NCBI GenBank assembly: GCA_018402345.1
Contig: JAGYIV010000008.1
Location: 310,001 to 374,000 of the forward strand
Source: Terrimicrobiaceae bacterium
GTDB lineage: Bacteria > Verrucomicrobiota > Verrucomicrobiia > Chthoniobacterales > Terrimicrobiaceae
DNA length: 64,000 nucleotides
Reading direction: 5' to 3'
Shown: positions 57,437 through 64,000 of the stretch, piece after piece
Layout: each line of letters opens with the position of its first letter
Position numbering within the stretch: the first letter of the stretch is position 1
Notes under the pieces: generated by a model
Databases searched by the model: none
What the model was told of the DNA's origin: nothing
Seen by the model: only the letters and a program-made list of their open reading frames with translations
Program-made: the position numbers and the translations under genes

Positions 57437-58765
57437 TCACAGGCGGAAAGGCAGCCCTCCCCCGGCCTTGGCCATCAACTTTTTCATGGCCCCCATATTT
57501 TTCATCATCTTGCGCATCTGCGTGAAGCGCAAAATCAAATTATTTACCTCGGACACACTAACGCCGCTTCCGCGGGCGATTCGCTGTCGGCGGCGGGCGT
57601 TTAAAATATCCGGCTTGGCGCGTTCCTTGGGAGTCATCGAGAGGATGATCGCCTCCACACGCTTCATTTGTTTCTCGTCGATAGAGGCGTCCTTGACCTT
57701 GTCCATGCCAGGAATCATGCCAAGCAGGTTTTCGAGCGGCCCCATGCGCTTGAGCATTTTGAACTGCTGCAGAAAGTCGTTCAGATCGAAACTGGCCGTG
57801 CGAAGCTTCGCCTCCATGCGGCGGGCATCCTCCTCAGTGATGGCCTCGGCCGCGCGCTCGACGAGGCCGACGACATCACCCATGCCAAGAATGCGTCCGG
57901 CGAGGCGGTCGGGGTGGAACACCTCGAACTGGTCGATCTTTTCCCCCGTGCCGGAAAATTTGATCGGGCAACCGGTGACAGTGCGCAGCGATAGGGCGGC
58001 ACCACCGCGCGCGTCGCCGTCGAGCTTGGTGAGAATGATCCCAGTGAGGCCAAGCGCCTCATGGAACCGCTCGGCGACATTGACCGCCTGCTGTCCTGTG
58101 GCGGCATCGCAGACAAGGAGGATTTCCCGAGGTTGAAGAAAATCGCGGAGCCTCTTGAGTTCGTCGATCAGCGGTTCATCAAGGTCCTGCCTGCCCGCTG
58201 TGTCGAAAACCATCACGTCGCCGCCCGCTGTTTTCGCCCATTCCAACGCTTGACCCGCGACAGCAAGCACGTCCTGCTCGCCGGGCTGGGGCTGAAACAC
58301 CGGGGTGTCGACTTGGCGACCAAGGACGGCGAGTTGCTCGATCGCCGCCGGCCGCTGGAGGTCGCAGGCCACGAGCAAAGGCGAACGCCCCTGGAATTTC
58401 AACAACCGCGCGAGCTTGGCGGAGGATGTCGTCTTGCCCGCACCATTGAGACCCACCACAAGAACCCGGGCGGGAGCGTCGAGAGACAGCGGCGCAGCGT
58501 CCCCGCCGAGAAGCGCCTGCAACTCGTCATGGAAAATTTTGACGATCTGCTGCCCGGGCGTGACGCTACGCTGCACCGCCTCGCCGAGCGCCTTTTCCTT
58601 CACCCGGGCGATGAAATCCTTCGCGACCTGGAAATGGACGTCCGCATCGAGCAATGCCATGCGAACCTCGCGCATGGCGTCGTTGATATTCGATTCGGAA
58701 ATCCTCCCCTGCCCGCGCAGGTTCTTGAAGGTATCCTGAAGCTTGTCCGAGAGTCTGGCGAACAT
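57437..58765 (-). CDS. ffh: Signal recognition particle GTPase Ffh
   Basis: 442 residues. N domain, then G1 GLNGAGKTTSSAKLA, DLQRPAAIEQL, MVFDTAGRQDLDEPL, ILTKLDGDARGGAALS, and the Met-rich M domain with the RNA-binding RRRQRIARGSGVSVSEVN. Binds 4.5S RNA (not found in the window) and targets nascent membrane proteins to FtsY. Confidence 0.97.
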   Translation of the reverse strand: MFARLSDKLQDTFKNLRGQGRISESNINDAMREVRMALLDADVHFQVAKDFIARVKEKALGEAVQRSVTPGQQIVKIFHDELQALLGGDAAPLSLDAPARVLVVGLNGAGKTTSSAKLARLLKFQGRSPLLVACDLQRPAAIEQLAVLGRQVDTPVFQPQPGEQDVLAVAGQALEWAKTAGGDVMVFDTAGRQDLDEPLIDELKRLRDFLQPREILLVCDAATGQQAVNVAERFHEALGLTGIILTKLDGDARGGAALSLRTVTGCPIKFSGTGEKIDQFEVFHPDRLAGRILGMGDVVGLVERAAEAITEEDARRMEAKLRTASFDLNDFLQQFKMLKRMGPLENLLGMIPGMDKVKDASIDEKQMKRVEAIILSMTPKERAKPDILNARRRQRIARGSGVSVSEVNNLILRFTQMRKMMKNMGAMKKLMAKAGGGLPFRL

Positions 58766-58863
58766 CGTGGTGGAAATTCAGCGGCGGAGCGAGGAATGCG
58801 GGTCGCCGCATTTCCCCTTTGATCTCGCAACCGGCGGGGGCCGGTTCGCAAAATCGTTCAAGC

Positions 58864-59847
58864 CTACCCAAGCATAGCCGCGACCATGACCCGCTCGTCG
58901 ACGAGTTCCTTGTTCGTCACGGCGATTTTCGACTTGGCGAAATCGTCGAGCGGAATGTCCGTGAGCACCTCGTAGGCGCCAGGCGCGGTGGTTTTGACTG
59001 GCATCCCCGCCCAAACCTCGGGATCGAACCCGTAGCGGCCCTCGGATTTCACCGCCACCGAGTGGATCGCCCCCGGAGTGCAAAGGTCGCGCACATGGTC
59101 GACAAGGGCGCTTGCGGCGGATGCCGCGGAGGACGCTCCGCGCGCGGCAATGATCGCCGCTCCGCGCTTGCCGACCTTCTCGCAGAATTCCCCCTCAAGC
59201 CATGCGCGGTCGTTGACAACCGCCTCGGCCGGCTTGCCGCAGATTGTCGCATGTCCGAACGCCGGGAACATCGTGGGGCTGTGGTTGCCGAAGATGAAAA
59301 TGTTTTCCACATCCGTCGAGGCAACACCGCCCTTCTTGGCAAGCATCGTGCGGGCACGATTCTGGTCGAGTCGGACCATGGCGGTGAAGCGGTCGGGCGT
59401 GAGTCGCCGAGCCTTGCTGGCAGCGATCATGGTGTTGGTGTTTGCGGGGTTTCCCACCACCGCGACACGGGCGTTCCCGGCGGCAACCTCGTCGATCACC
59501 GTGCCCTGTGCCGTGAAGATTTTGCCGTTGTCATTCAGCAAATCCGCACGCTCCATGCCGGGTCCGCGCGGCTTCGCACCAACGAGCAGACACCAGTTCG
59601 CATCGCGAAAGGCCACCTTGGGATCGTCGCTAAGCACCATGCCGCTCAGGAGCGGAAACGCGCAGTCGTCCAACTCCATGGCCACGCCTTCGAGGGCTTT
59701 CATGGCTTTTTCAACAGGAACCTCGAGCAGTTGCAGGATCACTGGTTGATCTGCACCGAACATGGCACCGGAGGCGATCCGGGGAAGAAGGGAATAGGAA
59801 ATCTGGCCGGCGGCACCGGTCACAGCGACACGAATGGGAGTTTTCAT
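58864..59847 (-). CDS. mdh: Malate dehydrogenase
   Basis: 327 residues from ATG 59847 ([20 protein letters not shown]). NAD-binding [35 protein letters not shown] with the two substrate Arg, [20 protein letters not shown] and the catalytic His of [15 protein letters not shown] cycle, cytosolic-type enzyme of the animal/Thermus lineage. 63 bp after the manA stop, same strand. Confidence 0.96.
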   Translation of the reverse strand: MKTPIRVAVTGAAGQISYSLLPRIASGAMFGADQPVILQLLEVPVEKAMKALEGVAMELDDCAFPLLSGMVLSDDPKVAFRDANWCLLVGAKPRGPGMERADLLNDNGKIFTAQGTVIDEVAAGNARVAVVGNPANTNTMIAASKARRLTPDRFTAMVRLDQNRARTMLAKKGGVASTDVENIFIFGNHSPTMFPAFGHATICGKPAEAVVNDRAWLEGEFCEKVGKRGAAIIAARGASSAASAASALVDHVRDLCTPGAIHSVAVKSEGRYGFDPEVWAGMPVKTTAPGAYEVLTDIPLDDFAKSKIAVTNKELVDERVMVAAMLG

Positions 59848-59910
59848 TGGAGGCGCGAGGGTAGATTCGGGCCCCTCCCGCATCCAAGGAAAAACACACG
59901 CCACCGCGGT

Positions 59911-60855
59911 TCACACCGGAAGCGTGCAGACGAGAATCGTTGCCTCGCCATCCGCCGCACCAACCTCGAGACCCTGACCGCTCGCTGGAACCAGGAAAAA
60001 ACCGCCCTTCTGAAATTCCTTCCCGCCACAGCAAACAGCCCGGTCAACAGACACACATAGGGCAAACCGCCCCGCGGGCCTGATATCCTCACCGGAGCCC
60101 ACCTTGCGTTTCTCAACGCGGAACAGTGGACAATCCGCGACGCGTGGGGAATCCACTCCGCTCACGCCAGGCTCGAAGTCATCGAAGTCGATCGACTCCA
60201 TCGATTCACCGACATGCAGGGCGCGCGGCGCTCCATCGAGTCCCACCCGCCCCCAGTCATACACCCGGTAGGTCGTGTCGCTGTTCTGCTGGATTTCCAC
60301 AATCAAGTTCCCCCCGCCGATCGCATGCAACCTGCCGCTTGGAATGAAAATGCTCTCCCCGGTGCTCACCGGAATGCTGTGCAGTGTTTCCTCGACCCCA
60401 CCCATTGCCAAGCGCTCCTCGAAGCCGGCGCGTGTCACCCCTTTTTTCAACCCCGCATAAACCAGAGCTCCCGGATGGGATTCTAAAAAATACCACACCT
60501 CGGTCTTCGGCTCTCCCCCCAGCGCGGCGGCCTTTGAAGCGGGCGGATGCACCTGGACCGACAACGTGTCCCTGGCGTCGAGCAGCTTGACCAGCAGCGG
60601 GAACCTTGGTGCGCTCGAGGCGAGGTAGGCCGCGCCGAACACCTCCTCCCGCCGCTCCCGCCACAAACAATGCAGCGAGTCCCCCTTGCATGGCCCGGAG
60701 TCCACCACGCTCTGGGCATCCTCCCGGTCGACCACCTCCCACAACTCTCCGACAGGCACGCCCGCGGGCAGTTCCTTGCCGGGCAGGGACTCGAATGCCC
60801 GCCCCCCCCAGACACGCTCCATTGCAAGCGGTTTGAATGTGATCGGTGATGTCAT
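59911..60855 (-). CDS. manA: Mannose-6-phosphate isomerase, class I
   Basis: 314 residues from ATG 60855. FKPLAMERVWGGRAFESL, LVKLLDARDTLSVQVHP (zinc Gln-His), EVWYFLES (zinc Glu) and FIPSGRLHAIGGGNLIVEIQQNSDTTYRVYDWGR (zinc His and catalytic Arg). Interconverts fructose-6-P and mannose-6-P, feeding GDP-mannose glycans. Divergent from the sigma-like gene with 117 bp between; an in-frame upstream start at 60891 would add 12 residues. Confidence 0.93.
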   Translation of the reverse strand: MTSPITFKPLAMERVWGGRAFESLPGKELPAGVPVGELWEVVDREDAQSVVDSGPCKGDSLHCLWRERREEVFGAAYLASSAPRFPLLVKLLDARDTLSVQVHPPASKAAALGGEPKTEVWYFLESHPGALVYAGLKKGVTRAGFEERLAMGGVEETLHSIPVSTGESIFIPSGRLHAIGGGNLIVEIQQNSDTTYRVYDWGRVGLDGAPRALHVGESMESIDFDDFEPGVSGVDSPRVADCPLFRVEKRKVGSGEDIRPAGRFALCVSVDRAVCCGGKEFQKGGFFLVPASGQGLEVGAADGEATILVCTLPV

Positions 60856-60972
60856 GGCTCCGAGAGTTCCAATCCCGGGCTGGAAGCGCAATCGGAAATT
60901 CCCACCACTTCCCGAGCTGAGAAAAAATCCGGACTTTCTCGCAGGCGAATTCTCGGCTTACATTCAACACAG

Positions 60973-61386
60973 ATGTCCCATCTCCCCAAAGAATGGCGAT
61001 TCCTGAGGCTCGCTTGGATCTACGCTCATGTGCTCACCGGCCAACCGGAGTCGGCCACCGCACTCGTCACAGAAACGCTCAATTCCATCGCTGCCCGAGC
61101 CGACGTTGTCAGCCCCCGCCGCCGGAAGAGGCTTTTTTTCTCGAATCTTTTCCGGGCCGCCTCCGCCCACCCAAAGACCCAGCCCTTCGCCATGGATATC
61201 CCGCCCGCCGTGCGGACGTTTCACAACCTTGCGGAGCCCGGCCGCAGCGCGCTAACCCTTCTCTATCTGCGCGTCTTCACGCCGGAGGAACTCGCGGGCA
61301 TCCTTGGCAAGTCGCCGATCGAACTGGCCGACCTGGTTCAATCCACCCGCGCGGAACTCTCTCCACACCTAGGCCCGGTCCAATGA
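60973..61386 (+). CDS. Small protein with sigma-region-4-like helix-turn-helix
   Basis: 137 residues, tandem pattern reminiscent of ECF sigma factors: an N-terminal helix block (WRFLRLAWIYAHVLTGQPESATALVTETL) and, after a basic stretch (RRRKRLFF), a C-terminal block ALTLLYLRVFTPEELAGILGKSPIELADLVQSTRAEL that resembles region 4 with its turn. Motifs are weak and the length is short, so this could be a diverged sigma factor or an unrelated HTH protein. Coupled (ATGA) to a membrane protein gene. Confidence 0.55.
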   Translation: MSHLPKEWRFLRLAWIYAHVLTGQPESATALVTETLNSIAARADVVSPRRRKRLFFSNLFRAASAHPKTQPFAMDIPPAVRTFHNLAEPGRSALTLLYLRVFTPEELAGILGKSPIELADLVQSTRAELSPHLGPVQ

Positions 61387-62117
61387 ATCCAAAAACCGCA
61401 CGGCGCATTCTCGCGACCCATTACGAGGACCCGAACGGCGACATTCCGTCCGATGTCGAAAAGGCGCTCACAACTCTCGAAAAACACCCCGATCTCATGT
61501 CCGAATACCGGGACCAGGCGGTACTGGACAAAAAGGCCGCGCGGCATTTGTCTGATACCGAAGTTCCCGAAGATGTCATCGACCATCTCGCCAGCGCCGT
61601 CTCCTCCCTCCCGGCGTCGCGGTTTCGTTGGAACGACCCGGCCATGCTGGCGGTGCTCATTGGCATTGTCCTGCTGGTATTCGTGCTCGCATGGGATTTC
61701 CTCGGACGTCCGGCGTCGTTTCCACCGGACGCCATTGAGATCGCAGCGGATGTCTGCGGAATTCCCGCAGAGAAATTCGAAGAGGCGGACCTCACGGCCG
61801 GGGAAATGGACGACTGGTTTGTGCTCAAGGGATTCGATGCCTTCACCGCGCCGGGACGTCTGGCGGGGATGCCAGTTGGGTCCGCCACCCTCATCACCTC
61901 GGGAAGCATTCCGATGGCCGTCCTGGAAATTCCGGAAAACAATTTCCGCGTCGCTGGCTTCGACGCCGCCGCCCTCGATATTCGCATCCCCGAGGGCGAG
62001 TGGCGCTTTACCCAACTCGAAAAATCCCTCTCGGCCGCCGTTCGCATCGAGGGGACCCAATGTGTCCTGGTCGTCCACCCAGGCTCCGTGGAGACCCTGC
62101 GCGCCCGGCTCGAGTAG
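61383..62117 (+). CDS. Single-pass membrane protein, possible anti-sigma partner
   Basis: 244 residues: an N-terminal cytoplasmic part (about 90 residues, TARRILATHYEDPNGDIPSDVEKAL), one membrane helix near 93-115 (LAVLIGIVLLVFVLAWDFLG) and a periplasmic C-terminal domain without known motif (VLEIPENNFRVAGFDAAALDIRIPEG). Topology and coupling to the sigma-like gene fit an anti-sigma factor, but no zinc or ASD motif is visible. Converges on the peroxiredoxin gene with 4 bp between. Confidence 0.55.
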   Translation: MNPKTARRILATHYEDPNGDIPSDVEKALTTLEKHPDLMSEYRDQAVLDKKAARHLSDTEVPEDVIDHLASAVSSLPASRFRWNDPAMLAVLIGIVLLVFVLAWDFLGRPASFPPDAIEIAADVCGIPAEKFEEADLTAGEMDDWFVLKGFDAFTAPGRLAGMPVGSATLITSGSIPMAVLEIPENNFRVAGFDAAALDIRIPEGEWRFTQLEKSLSAAVRIEGTQCVLVVHPGSVETLRARLE

Positions 62118-62121
62118 AGCC

Positions 62122-62640
62122 CTACTTCAAAGCATCGAGCGCCGCCTGAACCTCCCCGGCATGCTTTGCCGTTTCCGCCGACTCCGCCTTCCACGCGACC
62201 TTGCCGTCCTTCACCAGAAACGACTGGCGCTTGGCAACCGGCATCCCGAGGATCCCGGGAACTCCAAACGCCTCGGCGATCTTCCCGTCGGCATCCGCCA
62301 CCAAGGGATAGGGCAGGTTGTATTTTTCACGGAATTTTTTCTGTGCCGACGCCTTGTCCCGGCTCACCCCGATGACTTGCAAATGTTCCGCCGAAAGCGT
62401 CTCGAACGCATCCCTCAACGAGCAAGCCTGGGCAGTGCATCCGGGCGTGTCCGCCTTCGGATAGAAAAACACCAACACCACCCCGTTGGCGTAGGCGTCG
62501 GCGAACTTGAACGGGTTCCCGTCCTGGTCGACTCCCTCCACCTGCGGCGCCGCGGCGCCGACCTCGATGGCTTTTGCTTTGCCGCCAAATCCAAAAATGC
62601 CCATGGTGATAAGTGTAACAAGTGCCGTGCGGATGAACAT
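62122..62640 (-). CDS. Bcp/PrxQ-type thiol peroxidase, exported
   Basis: 172 residues: a short N-terminal hydrophobic segment (ALVTLITMGIFGFGGKAKA), then a peroxiredoxin domain: VLVFFYPKADTPGCTAQACSLRD with peroxidatic Cys and a resolving Cys five residues on, VIGVSRDKASAQKKF and LVKDGKVAWKAE. Reduces hydrogen or lipid peroxides with a thioredoxin-type donor. The signal-like N-terminus suggests a periplasmic location, unusual for Bcp. ATG 62640 chosen since the upstream frame lacks likeness. Confidence 0.88.
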   Translation of the reverse strand: MFIRTALVTLITMGIFGFGGKAKAIEVGAAAPQVEGVDQDGNPFKFADAYANGVVLVFFYPKADTPGCTAQACSLRDAFETLSAEHLQVIGVSRDKASAQKKFREKYNLPYPLVADADGKIAEAFGVPGILGMPVAKRQSFLVKDGKVAWKAESAETAKHAGEVQAALDALK

Positions 62641-62696
62641 GGGAAAAACCCTACAAGCCACTCCCCGCACCCGCAAACGTTGATTTCCCGGACTCT

Positions 62697-64000
62697 GTGA
62701 ACTCCCGCATCCTTCTCCTAACCGCCCTCCCGGCGTCCACCTGCGCCGCCCTCCCTGCCTTTTTTTCGAGGGAGGGCATTTACACGAGGGTCGCCGGAGC
62801 GTTCGAAGCCGGGTGGGGCACAACGTCACCGGTAAACCATGCCTTGGCTGCCGCTTGGCGCCTGGGGGGGATTCACGCCTCCGAGGCGCTGCTGTTTCTC
62901 ATGACCTTTCTGCCATGGATGCTTCTCTTCGCCGTCATCGGCCTGGCCACCCACCGCATGCATCGCGGGAACGCCTCACGCATCCGTCTTGCCGCACTGA
63001 TTGGCGCCCTTGCCCTCGGCGCGCTCGGTCTCCGCGAAACCGCCCATGCCATCCGCACCGATGTGCGCACCCCGGAACTCGCGGGACCAGTTCTCCTTGC
63101 CGCCGAGGCCACATCCCTCGACGGGCACGTCCTTCTCGACCGCCGCACGCGGGCGTTCGCCCTCATGTTCGGCCACCAGGTTTCCAACGAACCCGTGTCC
63201 CCGGAAACCCTCCAATCCCCCCTCGCCTGGAGAACCGCCCATCGCGAGTCCCCCTTCTCCGCCGTGGCGCTCGCCTACCCCTTCGATTCCTCCCGCCAAC
63301 TCTTTGAAACCCTGTCCGCCTCGCCGGACTGGACGCTGGCGAAAATCGACAACCAAGGGGTGCTGTTTCGAAACGCCGCATCCTCCACGGAAATCCCTTC
63401 CGCCCAAACCGCCCGGACCCTCTTCGATTCCCCGCGCGAGCAAGCCTTCTGGCTCGCCCAGTCCGCCCTCGTTCTTCAATCAACCGGCCATAACACCCCC
63501 GCCACGGCTCTGATGGAAGAGGCATTGAAACTCGCCCCGGCGGATTCTGCGGTTTTGACCAAGGCCGCATCCCTTTCCTCAGCCCATGGCAAATGGCGCC
63601 GCGCCAAGTCCGAGGCGGAACAAGCCACCGCCAGGGATTCCCGCTCTATTTCCGCCCGCTACCTCCTCGCCCTCGCCTGCATGAAAACCGGATCGCTCGA
63701 CCGGGCATTGGACGAATCCGCAACACTCGTGCGCCTCGCTCCAAGCGATGCGGCCAGCCATCTCCTGCGCGCCCGCATCGCGGAGGCGGCAAACGACCCA
63801 ACCACCGAGGCGGATGCGTTGGAGCGCCTTCTCGACATCGCCCGGACACAAAACCAACCCACGGAAGGCATCAGAATCCTTCTTGGCCAGGCCTGGGCAC
63901 GCGCCGGATTCCCCGAGCAGGCCCTCCAAAACAACCGCGCCGCCCTCGCAGGGGAACTCACCCCTCGGCAACGCAAACTGATCGAGGACTCCATCGAACT
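62697..64000 (+). CDS. TPR-type membrane protein (3' truncated by window edge)
   Basis: A reading frame of 434 codons from GTG 62697 with no stop before the edge. Two or three hydrophobic segments lie near the N-terminus (SEALLFLMTFLPWMLLFAVIGLA and RLAALIGALALGALGL), then a periplasmic region and from about residue 275 helix pairs of TPR type (TALMEEALKLAPADSAVLTKAASL; GSLDRALDESATLVRLAPSDAAS; GFPEQALQNNRAAL). No enzyme motif. Divergent from the peroxiredoxin gene with 56 bp between. Confidence 0.7.
   Translation, partial: MNSRILLLTALPASTCAALPAFFSREGIYTRVAGAFEAGWGTTSPVNHALAAAWRLGGIHASEALLFLMTFLPWMLLFAVIGLATHRMHRGNASRIRLAALIGALALGALGLRETAHAIRTDVRTPELAGPVLLAAEATSLDGHVLLDRRTRAFALMFGHQVSNEPVSPETLQSPLAWRTAHRESPFSAVALAYPFDSSRQLFETLSASPDWTLAKIDNQGVLFRNAASSTEIPSAQTARTLFDSPREQAFWLAQSALVLQSTGHNTPATALMEEALKLAPADSAVLTKAASLSSAHGKWRRAKSEAEQATARDSRSISARYLLALACMKTGSLDRALDESATLVRLAPSDAASHLLRARIAEAANDPTTEADALERLLDIARTQNQPTEGIRILLGQAWARAGFPEQALQNNRAALAGELTPRQRKLIEDSIE

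Overview
The window looks like chromosomal DNA of a high-GC Gram-negative bacterium, most likely a member of the Verrucomicrobiota. This is an inference. It rests on the LolA-like/MMPL pair, a PEP-CTERM protein, an ExbB/ExbD/ExbD/VWA/TPR operon, KhpA and S16 next to ffh, degenerate intergenic repeats of the TTAACCACAGAG type, and dense packing with ATGA and GTGA stop-start overlaps. No rRNA, tRNA, CRISPR array or transposase was found. Both window ends cut genes: recQ on the left and a TPR membrane protein on the right.

1-14.9 kb: recQ (partial), cdsA, a convergent LolA-like/MMPL exporter pair, a secreted EEP-fold phosphodiesterase and an acyl-CoA desaturase. A minus-strand run follows: nuoG (frameshifted), an MBL-like lipoprotein without metal ligands, purD and an S41 peptidase homologue without its Ser/Lys dyad. 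A glycosyltransferase-like gene and a cbiX-type chelatase come next on the plus strand.

14.9-25.3 kb: coaE-ilvD run into an 1132-residue NRPS-like protein (condensation, adenylation and thioesterase folds, no carrier domain). Every catalytic motif I could align in it is replaced. lplA diverges from parB, which is translationally coupled to a lipid-modification set: desaturase, COG2907-type flavoprotein and DUF1365.

25.3-37.4 kb: a minus-strand energy-transduction operon (SNase-TPR fusion, secreted protein, ExbB, ExbD, ExbD, VWA protein) followed by leuS. infA and an Hsp70 with a shortened subdomain IIB lie divergently.

37.4-41.9 kb: an island of decay and repeats. It holds a Phd/VapC module whose toxin carries an amber codon, a histidine kinase and a LytTR regulator that are each frameshifted, a PEP-CTERM protein flanked by two copies of a GC-rich repeat, and other repeat families.

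41.9-64 kb: mostly housekeeping. There are long minus-strand runs (pdxJ-bioF-carA-FHA-lysS-amiC-type amidase-murI-ydcF type-glycosyltransferase-adenosine deaminase; ffh-rpsP-khpA-lipoprotein-rho; manA-mdh), a plus-strand pair of large membrane glycosyltransferase-like proteins, a sigma-like/membrane protein pair and a Bcp-type peroxiredoxin. Three single-base frameshifts in one window mean assembly error must be excluded before any of them is called a true pseudogene.
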